Positions 1 to 7,023 of a stretch of 27,183 nucleotides of DNA are shown here, one piece after another. The notes below the pieces were generated by a model. That model was not told the origin of the DNA. It saw only the letters and a list, made by a program, of their open reading frames with translations, and ran no database searches. Made by a program: the position numbers and the translations under genes. Origin of the DNA: an uncultured Lachnospiraceae bacterium (GTDB lineage: Bacteria; Bacillota; Clostridia; Lachnospirales; Lachnospiraceae); contig CAJTLX010000043.1 in assembly GCA_910577165.1 (NCBI GenBank), positions 1 through 27,183 on the forward strand. The letters are read 5' to 3'. Within the stretch, counting starts at the first letter, position 1. The number at the start of each line of letters is the position of its first letter.

Positions 1-2
1 CT

Positions 3-1457
3 TTCGACCGACCTATGTTCAACCAGATGATCGCCGATGCCAGAGCGGGGAAAATCAATCTGATATTGTGCAAGGACCTCAGTCGCCTCGGCAGAGATTA
101 CATTGAGGCTGGCCGGTATACGGACATCGTGTTCCCTTCGATGGGCTGCCGGTTTATTGCCCTGAATGACGGCGTGGACACCATCCACAAGAACAATGAG
201 ATGCTGGTGATTTTGAAAAACGTCATGAACGACCTCTATGCACGCGACACCAGCAGCAAAATCCGCGCCGTCAAGCAGTCCACATTTCGGACGGGAAAGT
301 ATGTCGGCTGCTACGCTCCTATCGGCTACCGAAAATCCGCAGAGGACAAGCACATCCTGGAAATCGACCCGGTGACCGCCCCTGTCGTTCTCCGCATTTT
401 CGATATGCGCTTGCAGGGGGACAGCTTTCGGAAGATCGCCCGGACACTGAATGAGGAGGGCGTACCCTCGCCCCACAGCTTCTACTACATGGCGGAGGGT
501 AGGCTGAATCTGCGGGGCGAAATGACCTACTGGAACGATGTGACGGTCAAGACCATTTTGCGGAATGAGGTCTACCTCGGCCACATGGTGCAGAACAAAA
601 CCGGCACCGTCTCCTACAAGGTCCACAAGCAGGTGAGCAAGCCGAAAGAGGACTGGATCAAGGTGGAGCATACCCATGAGCCGCTCATTTCCCAGGAGGT
701 CTGGGATGCCGTTCAAAGGCTGGACAACCACCCCTCCAAGGGCCGCTCTGGCAGTGATGGGGTGATCTCTCTGTTCGCCGGCGTCCTCTATTGTGCGGAC
801 TGCGGCGGCTCTATGCGGTATCAAAGAGATTACCGCAGCCGGAAGCGCCACGCCGATGGACACTTTGGCGGGTTTCAAGCCTACGCCTGCAACCGCTATA
901 TGAGCGGCGGCAAGGCGGCCTGTACTTCGCACTACATCAACTGCAAGGTGCTGACAAAACTGCTCTTGCTGGACATCCACGCCAAGGCGATGCTGGCCCA
1001 GAACAGCCCCGCCGCCCTCAAGGAGAAAATCCTCGCTCAGAAAAACGCCGCCAGTATGGAGCAGACAAAGGCACTCCGGGCAACGCTGGCGGCGGTGGAT
1101 AAGCGGCTGGCCGAGTTGGAAAAACTGGTGGTGTCGGCTTATGAGGACAAGGTGAAGGGCGTCATGCCGGAGGCGCTGTGCGTCCAGCTGATGAACCGCT
1201 ATGAGGACGAACGCCGGGGCAAGCTGGAACAGCGGACGCAGCTCACCGCCCAGCTGGAGGCCACCCAGGAGGACGAGCAGGCCACCGATGAATGGCTGAC
1301 CATCATCAGGGATTATGCCCAGCTTGAGGAACTCGACCGCCCCACGCTTTTGCGGCTGGTAAAGCGCATCGAGGTGGGCGAGAAGTACGAAATCGCCGGG
1401 GAAACCCACCGGGACATCAAAATCTATTACAACTTTGTCGGGTATGTGGAACTCTGA
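3..1457 (+). CDS. Large serine recombinase of a mobile element (5' end outside window)
   Basis: Partial gene: the frame is already open at base 3 and the N-terminal catalytic-serine segment lies upstream of the window. What remains starts with FDRPMFNQMIADARAGKI and SRLGRDY, the conserved second half of a resolvase catalytic domain. Numbering from the first Met in the window (base 15), a recombinase domain follows (about 100-235; YAPIGYRKS, TVKTILRNEVYLGH). Next is a zinc ribbon with Cys260, Cys263, Cys292 and Cys303, then a Glu/Lys/Ala-rich coiled coil (about 335-425) and a C-terminal tail. This is the TnpX/large serine integrase architecture that excises and integrates transposons, ICEs and prophages at short cores. 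The gene is clearly GC-richer than the AT-rich genes beside it, consistent with recent transfer. The element end should lie just past the stop codon. Family is secure; which element it belongs to is not visible. Confidence 0.93.
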   Translation, partial: FDRPMFNQMIADARAGKINLILCKDLSRLGRDYIEAGRYTDIVFPSMGCRFIALNDGVDTIHKNNEMLVILKNVMNDLYARDTSSKIRAVKQSTFRTGKYVGCYAPIGYRKSAEDKHILEIDPVTAPVVLRIFDMRLQGDSFRKIARTLNEEGVPSPHSFYYMAEGRLNLRGEMTYWNDVTVKTILRNEVYLGHMVQNKTGTVSYKVHKQVSKPKEDWIKVEHTHEPLISQEVWDAVQRLDNHPSKGRSGSDGVISLFAGVLYCADCGGSMRYQRDYRSRKRHADGHFGGFQAYACNRYMSGGKAACTSHYINCKVLTKLLLLDIHAKAMLAQNSPAALKEKILAQKNAASMEQTKALRATLAAVDKRLAELEKLVVSAYEDKVKGVMPEALCVQLMNRYEDERRGKLEQRTQLTAQLEATQEDEQATDEWLTIIRDYAQLEELDRPTLLRLVKRIEVGEKYEIAGETHRDIKIYYNFVGYVEL

Positions 1458-1484
1458 AATCTGTACTTCTTTATGCGAGGTTAT

Positions 1485-1820
1485 CTAATATAAAATTTCT
1501 AAAAAATCTGAATAAAGGTAACTTTCCGGCAAAACTCCTCCCTCTTCCTCTGAATATTCTACAAAAGCTTTCAAAGAAGAATATACTTCTGCATCCTGCC
1601 CAGAAGTAAGAAACATTGGAATTGAAAAACGAGCTGGTAACATATATATCTTGTTTCCTGTTGTATAATTCATTAAAATATTTGGCAACAATCCATCTTC
1701 TAAATCACAGAGATCAGTTGTCAAGTCTTTCAAAATACCCTTATCACAATAGGATTCCCAAGGTAATCCATCAAGAATCAAAACTTGTGTTTTAGTAATT
1801 ATATAATCAATTCTTTCGTT
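1485..1820 (-). pseudogene. Remnant of an extracellular solute-binding protein
   Basis: An open frame of about 112 codons with no good start: it opens just after an in-frame TGA (1821-1823), has only a TTG (1781) as a possible start, and shows no ribosome site or signal peptide. The segment VLILDGLPWESY, then CDKGILKDL, LLPNILMNY and KIYMLPARFSIPM, resembles the middle of substrate-binding lipoproteins of sugar-type ABC importers as often seen in Lachnospiraceae. Such proteins are normally over 400 residues, so both ends are missing. The frame stops at TAG 1485-1487, close to where GC-rich recombinase DNA begins, so the C-terminal part was probably cut off by the mobile-element junction. It lies 17 bp after the ABC transporter stop, on the same strand, and may once have been the last gene of that operon. 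Family assignment is from recall of sequence style and is moderate. Confidence 0.5.
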
Positions 1821-1837
1821 TCATCGTCATCGAATAT

Positions 1838-3442
1838 TTAGTTTTCAGTTTTAATCTTTATTACTCCGTCAAATTTTTGCCAATACTCTTCTGACCAGTC
1901 ATGGCTGATTACAATTCTCGTAACATCCTTTCGATTAAAAATAAAATCATTTACTATTTTTATATTCTCCGGATCGAGTCCTGTAGTTGGTTCATCAAAA
2001 ATCATTAATTTAACCTGATTCTTTAATGCACGGGCAAGATTAATCCTTTGACGCTCCCCACCAGATATATGATCTCCAAAATCTCCCAATGGTTTATCTC
2101 CCACTCGTTTTGAAAGCTCTGTCAAATTAAGTGCCTCCAATAATTGCTGATACTCTTTTGTATCTTCTTTTGGTATTCCGGTACACATTGTAATATTCTC
2201 ATAAAGAGAAGCATTAAATATCCATGGCGATTGATCAATAATCCCAACCTGTTCGTAAATATCCTCTTCGCTTATCTCCCGAATATCTTTACCGTTTAAA
2301 CGGATTGTACCCGTATAATCATCATAATATTTTAAAAATAATTTCGTCAAAGTAGATTTTCCGCTTCCGCTCTCTCCAATAATTGCATAGCATTTTCCTG
2401 CCTCGAATTTACAAGAAAAATCCTCATATAATTTCCTGTTTTCAAAAGAAAATGAAACTGATTCATATTCTAATTTTGGCACAATTTTACTTCTTTCCTC
2501 TGTGACCTCTTCACATGGTTGTTCACATTCTTCTTTTAATCTCTGCGCCACTTGTTTTGTTGAACGAATAGCCATTTTGTAATAAGCAAAATTACTAAAA
2601 CTATTTGACACTGCTGCCGCGTAATTCATAGCGGCATACAGCATTGCCGCTCTCATTTGTCCTTTTAAAACTAATACTGCACCAATTATCAAAGTCACTA
2701 ATCGTAAAATTGAACTGCTTGTATATAATGCTTCCCTGCTTAACGCATTGACAAAAAGCATTTTTGCTGCAGCATAACGAGTATTTGCTAATTTATTATA
2801 AGAACGCTCCAAAAAAGCAGCACGACCATTTCCAGTTCGTATCGCTTCATAACCTTCTACCATTTCTTTCAGGGCATTCATTGATCCTTCAGACGCTTTT
2901 GAATATCTGTTTTTATATTTTTCTACCACTCCCGCAATCAATTTGTCCGCTACAAAAGGAATCACAGAAAGTATTAATGTTGATGCCGCAAGCAAAGGGC
3001 TAAGTCTTCCAAGCATTATAATCGAAAAAATAAAATAAACCACAAAGTAACAGATCCATGGATAACTTTCTAGACAACTGTCACGGTACATTCCCACATC
3101 TGTTGTAAGAAGATTAATATAATAGGCATCGTCCTTTTTTCGAAAAAGTCGAAGAGGTCGCCATAAAATATTTTTTAAAAGATTCCGTTTTATATTCAGA
3201 TCCCCTGCTGAAACGTAGCATAAATTTGCGGCTGTCATACCAAGATCCGTTATCTTTTCCAGGACAAGTATTAAAATCACAAATAAAATATTTTTTAAAA
3301 GCTGATCCGATGCTCCAATCTCCACACATTCCATTACTTTCGCAACACTGGTAGTACTTAATATTAACACGGCTGCATTTAACATACGAAGTATGCTTGT
3401 CAGTATTAGAAGATATTTTTCCCTTTTTGTTAAACGAATCAT
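1838..3442 (-). CDS. ABC exporter, fused membrane and ATPase domains
   Basis: 534 residues: an N-terminal transmembrane domain (about 8-290, five to six hydrophobic helices) followed by an ATP-binding domain. The ATPase motifs are complete: Walker A GESGSGKST (356-364), Q-loop Gln404, signature SGGERQ (460-465), Walker B KLMIFDE (478-484) with D-loop GLD, and switch His514. It probably works as a homodimer and exports a peptide. There is no N-terminal C39 Cys-protease domain, so unlike many bacteriocin exporters it cannot itself trim a leader. It lies 91 bp downstream of the precursor peptide gene, separated from it by a terminator-like hairpin, which suggests reduced read-through into the transporter. 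A GGGAG ribosome site precedes ATG 3442. Substrate is inferred from context; the family call is firm. Confidence 0.9.
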   Translation of the reverse strand: MIRLTKREKYLLILTSILRMLNAAVLILSTTSVAKVMECVEIGASDQLLKNILFVILILVLEKITDLGMTAANLCYVSAGDLNIKRNLLKNILWRPLRLFRKKDDAYYINLLTTDVGMYRDSCLESYPWICYFVVYFIFSIIMLGRLSPLLAASTLILSVIPFVADKLIAGVVEKYKNRYSKASEGSMNALKEMVEGYEAIRTGNGRAAFLERSYNKLANTRYAAAKMLFVNALSREALYTSSSILRLVTLIIGAVLVLKGQMRAAMLYAAMNYAAAVSNSFSNFAYYKMAIRSTKQVAQRLKEECEQPCEEVTEERSKIVPKLEYESVSFSFENRKLYEDFSCKFEAGKCYAIIGESGSGKSTLTKLFLKYYDDYTGTIRLNGKDIREISEEDIYEQVGIIDQSPWIFNASLYENITMCTGIPKEDTKEYQQLLEALNLTELSKRVGDKPLGDFGDHISGGERQRINLARALKNQVKLMIFDEPTTGLDPENIKIVNDFIFNRKDVTRIVISHDWSEEYWQKFDGVIKIKTEN

Positions 3443-3476
3443 AATATTTTCTCCCTACTTATATTTTTATACACAC

Positions 3477-3510
3477 AAAAGACCATATACCATTACGGTC
3501 ATGGTCTTTT
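3477..3510 (-). terminator. Hairpin between precursor peptide and exporter genes (attenuator)
   Basis: Perfect 10-bp inverted repeat AAAAGACCAT (3477-3486) and ATGGTCTTTT (3501-3510). The 14-base loop can pair further (ACC/GGT). The stem ends in a U-rich arm in both directions, so it can act as an intrinsic terminator. It sits 24 bp after the precursor stop and 34 bp before the ABC gene. This would favour high precursor mRNA over exporter mRNA, a common arrangement in peptide operons. Confidence 0.65.
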
Positions 3511-3533
3511 ACTTTGCTATTGTCCTTCTCCCG

Positions 3534-3695
3534 TTAACCTAAAGGTATTGGTGCTGGAGGCTTCGTCCCACAGCTTCCATGCCCCTCTCCGCTGATCCAA
3601 ATACCACAATCGGCCAGTTCCTCTTCAAACTGTTCGTATTCTTCTACTGCCAGTTTAAGTTTTTGCAATTGAGCCTTTAATACCTCTTCTAACAT
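3534..3695 (-). CDS. Candidate RiPP precursor peptide (53 aa)
   Basis: A short gene that standard length cut-offs miss. ATG 3695 has a near-perfect ribosome site, AAAGGAGGTG, about 7 bases upstream. It encodes 53 residues. Residues 1-28 form an acidic amphipathic helix (MLEEVLKAQLQKLKLAVEEY then EQFEEELA) typical of a leader. The C-terminal part is of different composition: DCGIWISGEGHGSC (29-42, Cys30 and Cys42) and then GTKPPAPIPLG. The Gly/Ser-rich loop between two cysteines and the Pro-rich tail look like a modified core. There is no double-glycine cleavage motif. It sits 56 bp after the radical SAM maturase and before the exporter, the usual place for a substrate gene. Thioether (sactipeptide or ranthipeptide type) crosslinks from Cys30 and Cys42 are inferred, not seen. 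I do not recognise it as a named family. Confidence 0.82.
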   Translation of the reverse strand: MLEEVLKAQLQKLKLAVEEYEQFEEELADCGIWISGEGHGSCGTKPPAPIPLG

Positions 3696-3751
3696 ATTTA
3701 TTCACCTCCTTTTGTACTAAATAATTATATTTTAAAACGTGCTTTCTTAAT

Positions 3752-5023
3752 TTATTCTCCAGCACACTTTAAAACCACTCTCTCCTGTTGTTTTCTAATT
3801 TTTTCACATTCTTTTTCTTTATTCAACAATATATAAGCTGCACATACTGGACAAGTATACTTTGTCCAACATTCTTTGCATTTCTTATTTTTGGTATGAT
3901 ATGCTTCATCCAATTTTTTCGCTACGTTTTCATAATTAGAAAAATCAAAATCTCCCTCTCTATAAACTGCAATACAATATTCAGGATATTCAACAAAAAA
4001 ATGGCAAGGATAAAGTTCACCATTTGGCATCATAGCTACCGACCCATAGCCGCTGTCACACACAATATCACAAAATTCTTTCCTATAAACATGATTCTTA
4101 ATTTTTCTTTCAGCATCGATATTTACATATTCTTCTTCATTTAAATCTTTATAAAATAATTCCTTTTCTCTTTCCGTTTTCTCACAATTTGCAATAGCAA
4201 CTCCCTTTACTTCGAAATGTTGTTCCAGATATTTTTTAATATCTTTTTTTGAATATCCCAGTTTTTGATGCTGTGCCGTATAAGTTACTTCTAATAAACT
4301 TACTTTACTTCCTGCATATTCAATTTGATGAATTCCTTCCTCTATTCTATCAAATACTCCTCTTCCTGCTTTATCCACCCTCAATAAATCATTTATTTCT
4401 TTTGGTCCATCTACACTTACTGTTACTATTATTTTATACCTATGTATAATTTCAGCCATCCTTTTATCAATCAAAGTTGCATTGGATACCATTGCAAAAA
4501 CTGGCATTTCTTTTATTTTCCCACTATCTACCGCCTGTATAAAATATTCACAAATTGCTTCTATCGTTTCAGGACAAAGTGTCGGTTCACCACCAAAAAA
4601 GCTTACTCTCCCCACTTTATCGTAATGCCCTTCCAATAAACTATCCAAATACTCGCACGCCTTTTCAGGACTCATCCTCTGTGTTTTTTTTCCATATGTT
4701 CCTGCATTTGCATAGCAATACCTACAATTCAAATTACAATCGTTTGCTATCATAATTTCCAGACGACTTAATGTTTTTCTTTCTAAAAGATTTTGACATT
4801 TTCTTAATTTAAGCTTTTCTCCTTCTGCAAAAGATTTTCTCATATAATCTTCAAACTTTTTCTCTTCTTCAGCAGAAAGTTCATGTTTAAAACCCTTTTC
4901 TAAACATTCTTTTATTGCTTTTGCATGCTCTGAAGTTGTTTTCTTCAATTCTCCATATTCTGGATACCAAACTGCCCCTACTTCTTCATTATAAACAACT
5001 ACAAATTCATCCTTTCTAATCAT
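3752..5023 (-). CDS. Radical SAM/SPASM peptide maturase
   Basis: 423 residues. The radical SAM core begins at residue 85 with the cluster motif Cys96-NLN-Cys100-RY-Cys103, followed by FFGGEPTL (142-149) and VTVSVDGP (200-207). The C-terminal SPASM region carries Cys318, Cys322, Cys340 (ELYPCHFF), Cys382, Cys385, Cys391 and Cys394, enough for two auxiliary Fe-S clusters. The first 80 residues (EFVVVYNEEVGAVWYPEYGE) could bind the leader. Such enzymes cleave S-adenosylmethionine and install thioether or C-C crosslinks in peptides; the adjacent 53-aa peptide is the obvious substrate. The start overlaps the upstream protease gene by 8 bp, so the two are probably translationally coupled. A short dyad (GTGCT/AGCAC) at its stop codon may slow transcription before the precursor. 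It could instead be an anaerobic sulfatase-like maturase, but no sulfatase is present. Confidence 0.9.
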   Translation of the reverse strand: MIRKDEFVVVYNEEVGAVWYPEYGELKKTTSEHAKAIKECLEKGFKHELSAEEEKKFEDYMRKSFAEGEKLKLRKCQNLLERKTLSRLEIMIANDCNLNCRYCYANAGTYGKKTQRMSPEKACEYLDSLLEGHYDKVGRVSFFGGEPTLCPETIEAICEYFIQAVDSGKIKEMPVFAMVSNATLIDKRMAEIIHRYKIIVTVSVDGPKEINDLLRVDKAGRGVFDRIEEGIHQIEYAGSKVSLLEVTYTAQHQKLGYSKKDIKKYLEQHFEVKGVAIANCEKTEREKELFYKDLNEEEYVNIDAERKIKNHVYRKEFCDIVCDSGYGSVAMMPNGELYPCHFFVEYPEYCIAVYREGDFDFSNYENVAKKLDEAYHTKNKKCKECWTKYTCPVCAAYILLNKEKECEKIRKQQERVVLKCAGE

Positions 5024-5495
5024 TTTTTTCCAATATATCCTCCTCCAAAGTATAATTCATGATACTAAGATCCCAATTACAATATTGTATATCTTCACTG
5101 TCTGTCACAATAAACAAACATTCTGAAATATCCCCTATTTTTGCAGCATATTTGGAAAATTTTTCCATAAATCTCATATCCGGTGGTGAAAATGCAACCT
5201 TTATTTTTTCTTCTCCCCAATACACTTTCGGATGTGTATGAATAATGACAGGAATATTTTTTCTCAATCTACAATTCTGAAGAAATAAATAACTTACTTT
5301 GGCCGGAATCTTTATATGTCCTTTTTGTTCCAACCCTCCAACATTTTCTATCATACAGTCCTCTATCAAATAATATATTTTATCTTCCCTTTTTTGAATT
5401 TTTCCTAATACCAGTGCTCCATGCTCTATTTCTCCCTGTTCTTTAGCGAGTTTTCCCATTTTCTTTATAATTCCACATTCATCCTTAATATGCAT
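5016..5495 (-). CDS. JAMM/Prok-JAB family metalloprotease
   Basis: 159 residues with the metal-binding motif of the JAB1/MPN/Mov34 (JAMM) proteases: Glu24 in the first strand (EIEHGALVLGKI), HTHP with His86 and His88, and SPPD with Ser103 and Asp106. The 14-residue gap between His88 and Ser103 is longer than the eukaryotic 7-residue spacing but is tolerated in bacterial members. These zinc enzymes cleave isopeptide or peptide bonds, and bacterial ones process ubiquitin-like or sulfur-carrier proteins. Here it is the first gene of an operon with a radical SAM maturase, a precursor peptide and an exporter lacking a protease, so I infer leader-peptide removal as its role. ATG 5495 is fixed by an in-frame TAG immediately before it; a GGGAAG ribosome site lies upstream. 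It overlaps the maturase gene by 8 bp. Family is well supported; role is speculative. Confidence 0.82.
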   Translation of the reverse strand: MHIKDECGIIKKMGKLAKEQGEIEHGALVLGKIQKREDKIYYLIEDCMIENVGGLEQKGHIKIPAKVSYLFLQNCRLRKNIPVIIHTHPKVYWGEEKIKVAFSPPDMRFMEKFSKYAAKIGDISECLFIVTDSEDIQYCNWDLSIMNYTLEEDILEKND

Positions 5496-5513
5496 CTAAA
5501 CCGTCTTCCCTTC

Positions 5514-5531
5514 TCAAAATTTAACAAGCAT
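5514..5531 (-). other. Possible mini-ORF (MLVKF) in the operon leader
   Basis: In the predicted leader of the maturase operon a strong ribosome-binding sequence, AAGGAGG (5553-5547), is followed 15 bases later by ATG CTT GTT AAA TTT TGA. The site is better than the one used by the first real gene, but the spacing is long. It may be a leader mini-ORF or a decayed gene start. Confidence 0.25.
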
Positions 5532-5566
5532 TTTTTACTGCTTTAACCTCCTTGCATTATTACTAT

Positions 5567-5596
5567 ATCATATCTTCAAAAAAGCGTACCTATCAA
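5567..5596 (-). promoter_or_regulatory. Promoter of the RiPP operon
   Basis: On the minus strand TTGATA (5596-5591) is separated by 18 bp from TATGAT (5572-5567), predicting a start near 5560 and a 65-base leader before the JAMM protease gene. The -35 hexamer lies inside the left arm of the 45-bp palindrome. The 18-bp spacing and its mirror-image partner suggest regulated rather than constitutive use. Confidence 0.65.
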
Positions 5597-5630
5597 AATT
5601 GGAAAATTTTTTTCCAATTTTGATAGGTAC
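5586..5630. promoter_or_regulatory. 45-bp perfect palindrome shared by two divergent promoters
   Basis: Arms of 21 bp (5586-5606 and 5610-5630, each starting GTACCTATCAAAATTGG on its own strand) flank a TTT spacer. Each arm contains the -35 element of one promoter: TTGATA 5620-5625 for the plus-strand peptide gene and TTGATA 5596-5591 for the minus-strand RiPP operon. The most direct reading is an operator bound by a symmetric dimer that controls both transcripts. It could also fold as an RNA hairpin in read-through transcripts, but neither predicted mRNA includes it. Confidence 0.75.
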
Positions 5631-5649
5631 ATCCCTATTTCGATATGAT
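5620..5649 (+). promoter_or_regulatory. Promoter of the secreted peptide gene
   Basis: TTGATA (5620-5625), 18 bp, TATGAT (5644-5649), predicting a start near 5656 and a leader of about 115 bases. It is a mirror copy of the RiPP-operon promoter, with matching hexamers, spacing and -10 flanks (GATATGATAT on both). Confidence 0.65.
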
Positions 5650-5664
5650 ATTATCACCCTATAA

Positions 5665-5713
5665 GAAGTGCATCCCACTTCCCTGTACCTTCATGTTGCT
5701 ATACAAGGAAGTG
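5665..5713 (+). promoter_or_regulatory. Competing hairpins in the peptide gene leader
   Basis: CACTTCCCTGTA (5676-5687) pairs with TACAAGGAAGTG (5702-5713) at 11 of 12 positions. The same CACTTC can instead pair with GAAGTG (5665-5670) to make a 6-bp hairpin with a CATCC loop. No U-run follows, so this is not a terminator; mRNA stability or translation control is possible. Confidence 0.35.
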
Positions 5714-5771
5714 AGATATGCTCTTAGAAAATTTTAGAAAATAATAGAAAAAAGAAAAGGAGATTTACAAA

Positions 5772-5966
5772 ATGAAGCTTGTCAAAAAACTATTTATCAT
5801 CACCCTGCTGGCATCTTTGCTCGCATCTACCACCATATCAGGCAGCAAAAAGACGAACGACAAAACAATAGTCTTATCCGATGGCAGCCCAAAACCTTCC
5901 AATTATAATGACGATGGTGATAACATTATAACCCCCCACTCCATCGATATTGTCAAAGCAGTTTAG
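5772..5966 (+). CDS. Small secreted peptide, candidate pheromone precursor
   Basis: 64 residues, with AAAAGGAG about 9 bases before ATG 5772. The N-terminus is a clear Sec signal: basic MKLVKK, hydrophobic LFIITLLASLLA, then a small-residue region (STTISGS) where cleavage is likely. The remaining roughly 40 residues are hydrophilic and end in IITPHSIDIVKAV. The gene is convergent with, and overlaps by 14 bp, the 3' end of the first HTH/TPR-like regulator. It diverges from the RiPP operon at a shared palindrome. Small exported peptides next to TPR-type regulators are the rule for Phr, PapR, Shp and similar quorum-sensing precursors, whose active part is usually the C-terminus. That role is inferred. 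A secreted immunity or accessory peptide is the main alternative. I do not recognise a named family. Confidence 0.65.
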   Translation: MKLVKKLFIITLLASLLASTTISGSKKTNDKTIVLSDGSPKPSNYNDDGDNIITPHSIDIVKAV

Positions 5967-7023
5967 CTTCTTCCGGGTAAAATTCTTCATAAAGCTTTTT
6001 TATCCTCTCTGATTTATGAACACTGCCCTGCGCCAAACTTAAATAATATGCCTGAGCAAGTATATCTTTACAAAATGCTCGCTCTTCTTTTATCAGAGCT
6101 TCCCTCTCCTCGGGTGATTCTACATGATCAAAGATCCCCTCTCTTATCTGCTGTTCCTTATTCCAGACAATATCATACAAAAAATCATATGATTCCCCTA
6201 AAATCCTCTGATCCTTACATTCTCTGAGCCCTGTTTCACAGTACTCCATAGATTTCTTATGCTGCCGTTCCCTGCACATTAACTGTGATAACCCCTGCAA
6301 TGCCCTCATATGCCATACAATATAGTGATCGGTATCCATATATTCCTTCTCCGCATTTTTCTTTAACTTTAATAAAAACTCTAATTCTTTTTCCCGTTCG
6401 TCCATAGAACTATATGCATTTCCAATACCGGATAAAATATTAAATTCTTCCTCATTAAATGGCCATTCTGCAATATCGATCTTATCTATCATCGGAATTG
6501 TAAGCCGCAGCGCGTCCCATAGAATTTTCAGATATTCTTCCGGCGATATTTTTCTCTGCATATAGGCAAGTGTCGCTCTGCGCCCCATCAAATACTGTTT
6601 ATTTCGCGCATAGCCGGAGATCATCATAGTTTCTAATTCCTGTAGTTCTTTTTCTGCCTGTTCATAATTATCAGTATAAAAATATGTATTAATATTGATT
6701 TTTAAATTTAACGCTTTGGTATCCGTGACCATCAGGGAAGCATACATCCGTTCCGGAAGAAGGCCGAATTTCTTCATAATATCACGATAAACATCAAGCT
6801 TCACTCTCTGCACTTCACCGTTTTCAATACGGTGCAATACCTGTACTGAACAGATTTCATTGCTCTGATCACTGTCCTGATTTCCCTTTTTGTCTCGCAC
6901 TTGGTTTCCTGATATATCTTCACTTTCATCCCCCGCATTATAGATTTGAATTAGTTCTTCCTGCGTCCAGTTTAATGCTTTTCTGCGCATCCGAATCATA
7001 TCCGCTATCTGGTAAATGGCCAT
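5953..7023 (-). CDS. HTH regulator with helical-repeat sensor domain (RRNPP-like), second of pair
   Basis: 356 residues. The N-terminus is an Xre-like helix-turn-helix (about 4-95: IADMIRMRRKALNWTQEEL, then VQVLHRIENGEVQRVKLDVY). It is interrupted by an acidic, Asn/Asp/Gln-rich insertion of about 30 residues (about 30-57), which is unusual for this fold. The rest (about 105-345) is all-helical with paired-helix spacing, resembling the TPR repeats of PlcR, Rgg and Rap-type peptide receptors. Its start overlaps the end of the upstream regulator gene by 19 bp, and the GGAGGAAGGGG ribosome site lies within that gene, so the two are co-translated. Its 3' end overlaps the secreted peptide gene. I infer a peptide-responsive transcription factor acting at the nearby palindrome. 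Domain class is fairly secure; ligand and target are not. Confidence 0.75.
   Translation of the reverse strand: MAIYQIADMIRMRRKALNWTQEELIQIYNAGDESEDISGNQVRDKKGNQDSDQSNEICSVQVLHRIENGEVQRVKLDVYRDIMKKFGLLPERMYASLMVTDTKALNLKININTYFYTDNYEQAEKELQELETMMISGYARNKQYLMGRRATLAYMQRKISPEEYLKILWDALRLTIPMIDKIDIAEWPFNEEEFNILSGIGNAYSSMDEREKELEFLLKLKKNAEKEYMDTDHYIVWHMRALQGLSQLMCRERQHKKSMEYCETGLRECKDQRILGESYDFLYDIVWNKEQQIREGIFDHVESPEEREALIKEERAFCKDILAQAYYLSLAQGSVHKSERIKKLYEEFYPEEAKLL

Noticed and set aside
791..1102. Plus-strand ORF inside the recombinase gene
   Set aside because: Out-of-frame shadow of the GC-rich recombinase, with low-complexity Arg/Pro-rich product and no ribosome site.
5016..5495. RadC-type reading of the JAB protein
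   Set aside because: RadC proteins share the JAMM fold but are longer with an N-terminal HhH region; this one lacks it and sits in a peptide operon.
5586..5630. The palindrome as a rho-independent terminator or MITE
   Set aside because: It lies between divergent genes and upstream of both predicted starts, has no U-tail after the stem and contains matching -35 elements; no second copy or target duplication is seen in the window.
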